Shown here: positions 58,456 to 64,000 of the stretch, piece by piece
How the letters are laid out: each line of letters begins with the position of its first letter
Numbering within the stretch: position 1 is the first letter of the stretch
Assembly: GCA_950295325.1 (NCBI GenBank)
Contig: OX485809.1
Span: forward strand, 38,011,081 to 38,075,080
DNA from: Polytrichum commune
Lineage: Eukaryota > Streptophyta > Polytrichopsida > Polytrichales > Polytrichaceae
Reading direction: 5' to 3'
Length of the DNA stretch: 64,000 nt
Notes under the pieces: model-generated
Seen by the model: only the letters and a program-made list of their open reading frames with translations
What the model was told of the DNA's origin: nothing
Databases searched by the model: none
Translations under genes and position numbers: made by a program

Positions 58456-61400
58456 CACTAGAAGAAATTATGTCCAAATGAACCATGCCCTATGGTGGCA
58501 ATCACCTCTCATTTGACTGCCACTTTGATTGTCACCCTCAATTCCACTGCCATTTTGACTGCATGTTGGGTGCCATTGGGTTAGTACCAATTTTGTTTTA
58601 AATATTAGGTGTTTTCATACCCATGGTACCTAGCAGAGGCAATTGTTATCCCTTGAATCCCATGACACCTACTTAGGGCGTTAGGTCACCCACCCTAATC
58701 ATGCCATAATACTCTACTAGCATTGACCAAACCACCTAAAGATTTTGCACTACGAACGCCCACTTTTGGTAGCACACAACGATTTTTGGTGAAGGGCCAC
58801 TCTGGAGTATTATGGTGATGTGCTTGTTGTGATTAGTGGTGTTTGATTTGTTTTGTTTGTTCTTGTTTGTTGGGGCATCCCGTGTTATTCTGCAATTTCT
58901 TTCCCTCTCACAACTACCAAGTATGTCTATCAAATATGTCCATATATGTTCATAAATCTATATATTAGAGAGTGCAATATCCAAAACATAATTCTAGTGT
59001 GACCATATAAGATGGTGACAATCACCCTATGGTTGCATGTGCCACCCACCTCACACTCCACGCAGACTAGGTTGTGGAGTTGGAATTGTCAAGGGTTTCT
59101 GAAACTCCTTGCATGGATATTCCGACCTTGAGGGCTTTTGGAGTGTGTGAGTGAAGTGGATCATGTGCGCATTGCCTTTAAAAGCAAGGTGTGCTAGTGC
59201 TTGAAGTGCGTCTTTGTGGCAAAGATGGGTGTATTGGGCAACAAGTGGCAAGACAACATAGCAAAGAGGAAGCATTTGCAGCTAAGGAGGAAGAGGGAGG
59301 AGATTAAAGTGGCATGGAGGAGGACAAACTGGGCACCAAGGTGGAAGAGGAGAGGCAAAGGAGTGGAGAGGAGGAAGAGACAAAGGGGAGCAAGGAGGAG
59401 GAAAGGAAGATTAGACAGGGAGCTGTGAGGAGGAGGAGACTTAGGGGATCAGTGGCTTGGAGGAGGTCAGACAAGTTATCAATGTGGAGGGAGGATACGA
59501 GACATAATGAAACACCCTCATTGCAAAAGTACAAAAATTATTTGAAATCCTCTTGAACCATAAAACAAAAATGTGAGTGGGGACGGATTTGCAGTTCTGT
59601 GGGTTTTGGGTTCCCTACTTTGCGGGTTCTAGGTTTTTCACTATAATTGTCTTAGACATGTGGTAGATTAGACTAGTATTGTTCTCAACATCCATAAAAG
59701 ACGGTTTTGTAAGTCCTAAATTTTCCAACACTTGTTATTTCTCCCAACCATGGTGCCCAACACTTCTATTTCCTCCCAACCTTAGTGCCCACCACATAGT
59801 TATACATGCATTTTTTTTCCCACACTGAGGCCATCATTTGGATAGGCTAGATATTTCAAGCACTTACAATTCTAGGATCCTAGTAATTTCTTGTGTGCGC
59901 TCTCAGCTCTTGGAGAGGACCGCATGTCACTTGCTTCTTGAATTGTTCCTAGAAAATCGTTGAAATGTCTCTTTAAAAATGAAATTTGCATCGGAATCAT
60001 AAATATAGAATGTGTGCCTTGAATTGTAAATATAGAATGTGCAAACCCCAATTCTTTGTTCCTTAGTATTATTTGTCCTTAACACAAAGCAATATGTAAA
60101 GGAGTCCGATATCAACCTCAAGACTAGTGATTCCAACACTATCATTGATGCCATCTTTGACATCTTCATGGTGGTGGTCATTTTTGTGCATAAAGGTAAT
60201 TCAAGTTTCATTTGCAATATATTTCATAGCAGTGATCTTCAATATGAGTAGTGTAAGAGACTATGAGTTTGTACTTGGTAGGCCAACCGCATGTTGAAGT
60301 ATTTATTTATGTTGTGAAGCTTGTACTTTGTAGACGGCCTTGTGTGGACTTACCAAGCCCATGCACACAGCCACATGCCAATTAAGTGCAATGTCGTTGC
60401 CCTCCATGCGGACTTGGAGTTGAGCACCATGAAGCACATAGCTAGTCGTTGCACATTGTGTGAATTGCAAGGCAAGATCCATTAAGTGTGCTATGAATTT
60501 ATGTCCCCTTTGTGGATTGAGGGGCTAATCACACCAGCCATTTCTGGCATCATTTGTCAGCATCTCCAACTGTAATAATGTGAAAAATGATGGGCCAACA
60601 TCTATTTTAAACATAATCTTCAACAATGTCATGGATGGAACCGGATAGAAAGTTTGGTGTAATCGGGGGATGAGAGTTGGGGTGGAAGTAACGCACCTCC
60701 AATTACCGAACCATCCATTCTTCCATAGATGGCCTCCTCCAACCAAGTGAGTGTTTTGTCCCGCACAATGTGAATTGGGAATTTTGGGTACAATGGTTGG
60801 CAATGATGTGGCTTTGTTGCAATTTTTGGAACTCCTACTTGTTAATGTGTACCTGATTAAGAAGGCTTAGCCAAAAATTAAAAAAATAAAAAAAATAAAA
60901 AAATAAAGAATGTTACCTATCAAACTTGCTAGCAGCAAGGCTTAACCCCAAGAACCTCAAATTCACCAATGATAACATTGTGGATTTTGTTCCAATTATC
61001 ACTATTGTGTTCTATTGTCTTCCCAGGTGAGGGCGAAACCTTAAGAATTGTGTTGTGCATGCATGTTTGGCTACGACAATGGTTTTTAGGCATTATGCTT
61101 GTGTTTTACTGGCTTTCTTCGAAATATACTGACATGGTTGTGTCAAATTGGAGTCAATTTTTTTTGGCAAGTTAATATCGTCGGAAATTTCATCAAAGTT
61201 AATGTAGAACTTTGGTTTGGGTAAATTTGGTTAAGGGAGGCAATGCAGTCTTGGTTTTCATTTCCGAAAACCAAGAATTTATGTTGACTTTATTAAGATG
61301 AGGTATTGGTTGTACGTGTTTCATTATATTTTTGGTTTTAGAGGCTAAGGCACCACTATACATGTCTACCATAAGTGGAGCCAACATTCACCAAACTTAT

Positions 61401-63960
61401 TTCAATATGCTACATCTTCCCTTCCATTAAAACAAGAAAGATACAAAGAAGAGTTGGGGTTTGATCTCGAGGGTTCTTGGGAAGGGCATTGCACTTATAG
61501 TTGAATCAGGTGCATAGGATACAAATTCACGATTTGCACCCATGGACACGCTAGTGCTCTATCAAGGAGAAGATTCGCAGTTGGATGTATTTGTGCCAAA
61601 CCCAGTGGTGGGGGAATTGGAGGTAGATTTGGGTTAGGAAACATTGTGGAGATTTTGCAGCAGTTGAAGCTCAAGCACAAGCTGAGGCTCTATTGTAAGC
61701 AATGAAAAATAGTTGTGAACAATGATTGGATGGCATACATGCACTCATGTTTCTCATTGTTTTGTACAAATTCCTAAAGTGGCAATGCGGCTATCAAGTA
61801 ATCTTGCAAGTTGCGTTTCCTCTCCCAATTTGGTGTTTGTTTGCATGTGGTTGTAATTTCGTTGGTCATTCTTGGAACTCACTATCCACGGTTTTCACCC
61901 CATAGAAGAAGCAATGGAGAATTTTGTGAGTTGATGTCGCACCACCTTTGTTCCCGTAGATTTGAGATTTTGTTCAAATTCTTTCAACATTGAACAAATA
62001 GATAAATTGTTTTGTGTATTTCTCCATTTTATCCAAACATCCAAGGCTTCATGTGGATTGTAAAAGTTCCAAGTTTGGGGTTATTATGGTGGACCACATT
62101 ATCTGGGCAATTCGAAATTATTTGTGAGCCAGTTGGATTTCGCCCACACATTTTATTTTCTCCAAATTTTTGCGATTTGTTTTCAATCATTTGTCTAGCT
62201 TGGCATTCAAGATTTTCACCTTAGCAACGAAGGTTTCCGCAAGTTTTGTGGGACTTGATGTTGCACCAACATTTTTCTTGCAATTTTGAGGTTTTGTTTG
62301 AGCTATGGATGTAGGTCGAATCGCATGAGTACTTTCTTAAGTTGTGGTCAGTTCCAAATTAATGATATGCTCTCCACCTTTTTGCAAAGAGAAAACTCTC
62401 CTAGAGCCCAAAAATACTTTGGGATGGTAAGTATTTGTAGCACATAGACATTGTGATATAGAGGGGCAAAATTCTCGAATGTAAATCAAAATGGCATGCG
62501 AATCAGGAATCATATGTAAACAAGTTATTGCCTATATTGAACTCAACTTGGCAGTATGTGTGTGCAATGAAACATATTGATAACTCTTTGGGTGAACAAT
62601 ATTTTTGCAGGTTGATTTTTATTTATCTCTTGAAACCTAGAGTAAATTCAATGCATCTACCTCAACTACAGCAAGTACTCAATGTTGTGCAACAAGTTTA
62701 TAAAGAATGAATATCTTGTATCTAAGTTTGTGGAATTGATCACCAATGTACTAGCATGTATGTGAAAGCACCTAGGGTGATCCAATTTGCAGATGTTGCC
62801 ATTCCTAAGTTGTTGGTGTCAAAAGCCTCAAGGATAAGGTACATGCCACATAATTACTTGTGGATTTAAGGAGTTTTGTGCTTGCATACTTTAGGTGTTT
62901 GTATGTGGAAATATCCAATTTGGACAACCTTGGACAACTCTAAACCAAAATACCAAGAAACTCACTAAATTTGAGTTGATGTCAATTTTTGAAATACTCT
63001 ATCTCCACCATATAAACTTCTTGGCAAAAATCAGTAATCAACTGCATGTAATGATGCTCCATGGTTTTCAATTGCTTACAAAGCCAATGTGTAGACACGT
63101 ATTTGCACTATAACTAAATCTAGAACGAGTAAATATTTTGTTTCCAAAGGGCATAATTTTCATAATACACTGGTTCCATATGATGAGCCTCTTTGTTTCT
63201 TGTGGCTTGCTCTACAAGTTTCCTCATGTTCTAAATTATGGTACCTTATACATTAAGATGTACTACACTGCCAGGTAGCATCCCGTAGTATTAGATGGTG
63301 GGCTCAATGTTGCAATGTGTGTCATCAGGACATAAATCTCCTTACATTTTGCTCTTGTTTGAAGTACAAAATTTGAATATAGATTAGAAATGTAATAGTT
63401 CTTTCATAGTCACAAGGTTCCGATTCCATCCTAAGTGACACTAGGATTTCAAAGATGCTCATGACTAGAGAACCTTCACCAAGCTCACAATAATGAGCCC
63501 CATTCATTGATGGCTAGTAACAAATTTAAGGAAATGTGGCCCAACTTTACAAATGTGAAAGACCCCGACAACGCACGACATTTCCCACAAAATGATCCAT
63601 TTAGGATCAATGTCATTATTGCCTATTTCTTGTCCCCTCTGAAAACCAAACATAAGGCCCTTCATCATTGCTCACATCATTGTGCGACTGAATGCCACCC
63701 AACAAGTACCCAAAACTACCCAACGCCACCCAATAGCTACCCAACAAGAGTCAACACCACCCAAAAAACTCACTCAACATTAACTTGTCAACAGAGAATG
63801 CCCACCCAACAACAACACATCAACTAAGAAGACTCGCCCAATAACAACCCATCACCCGTAATCAGCCACCCAATGATACACCATGCACCCACTGCTCACC
63901 TTCAATGCCACCCACCCACGATACCTTGCAAGGTTCATTTGGACATAATTTATCATAGTA
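58456..63960. mobile_element. Possible CACTA-type element, ~5.5 kb, decayed
   Basis: The left end reads CACTAGAAGAAATTATG, continuing TCCAAATGAACC. The right end is the complement of TACTATGATAAATTATG with the same continuation, giving an inverted repeat of about 28 bp. The subterminal regions at both ends are rich in GCCACCCAA / TTGGGTGGC-like motifs (58490-58600, 59020-59060 and 63680-63930), as is usual for CACTA (En/Spm) elements. No clear 3-bp target duplication is seen and I recognised no transposase. The frames inside are short and unassigned. Confidence 0.45.
63680..63930 (+). repeat. CCACCCAA-rich subterminal repeat tract
   Basis: More than ten imperfect copies of CCACCCAA / CTACCCAA are present. 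It explains the Thr/Pro/Asn-rich open frame at 63507-63827, which is not considered a gene. Confidence 0.7.
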
Positions 63961-64000
63961 CTATTGTTCAAGGAATGCACACATGATCTAATAGGTCCAG

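Noticed and set aside
59201..59556. Lys/Arg/Glu-rich frames on the plus strand
   Set aside because: A purine-rich GGAGGA tract gives charged frames in every register; it is not a gene.
63507..63827. 106-codon Thr/Pro/Asn-rich frame
   Set aside because: It is translated from CCACCCAA-type subterminal repeats at the right end of the CACTA candidate.
1..64000. CRISPR arrays, bacterial operons or phage modules
   Set aside because: The repeats present are microsatellites, transposon ends and satellite units without spacer structure, and the genes are eukaryotic with introns.

Overview
The window is nuclear DNA from a land plant. The evidence is an ethylene-response-factor gene with a group-IX-type AP2 domain, a split gene for an RNA polymerase I/III subunit with GT-AG introns, AAACCCT-type telomeric repeats, and many plant-style DNA-transposon families. 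I cannot name the species. The low gene density, the scarcity of recognisable LTR retrotransposons and the presence of a Tc1-type element make me think of a non-angiosperm plant, but that is only an inference.

Only three functional genes are well supported. A tRNA-Arg(TCG) gene lies at 13.1 kb on the plus strand. A single-exon AP2/ERF regulator of 584 residues lies at 14.4-16.1 kb on the minus strand. A three-exon gene for RPAC2 (AC19), shared by RNA polymerases I and III, lies at 53.9-57.1 kb on the minus strand. Its first intron is about 2.2 kb and holds repeat copies, and two telo-box motifs lie upstream of it. No operon-like or pathway relationship links the three genes.

The rest is an archive of DNA transposons, many with target-site duplications (TSDs) that can be read directly. 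At 1.3-4.6 kb, two copies of a Harbinger-like family sit side by side, and one is split by a 1,570-bp Mutator-type foldback element with 491-bp inverted repeats. At 5-9 kb there are two copies of a family with 4-bp TSDs, one carrying telomeric repeats, around a decayed PIF/Harbinger transposase. A hAT family with CACGGG-like ends and 8-bp TSDs appears at 23.0, 35.6 and 43.3 kb, with decayed relatives at 11.7 and 32.4 kb. A complete but dead Tc1-like element of 1,564 bp, with a DD34E transposase remnant, lies at 26.4-28.0 kb. A GGGCC-ended family with 3-bp TSDs recurs at 11.4, 40.9, 42.7 and 46.9 kb. A decayed hAT-type transposase gene lies at 50.0-52.5 kb, and a possible CACTA element of about 5.5 kb fills the right end.

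Most short open reading frames in the window fall inside these repeats or are antisense shadows, and they were not called as genes.
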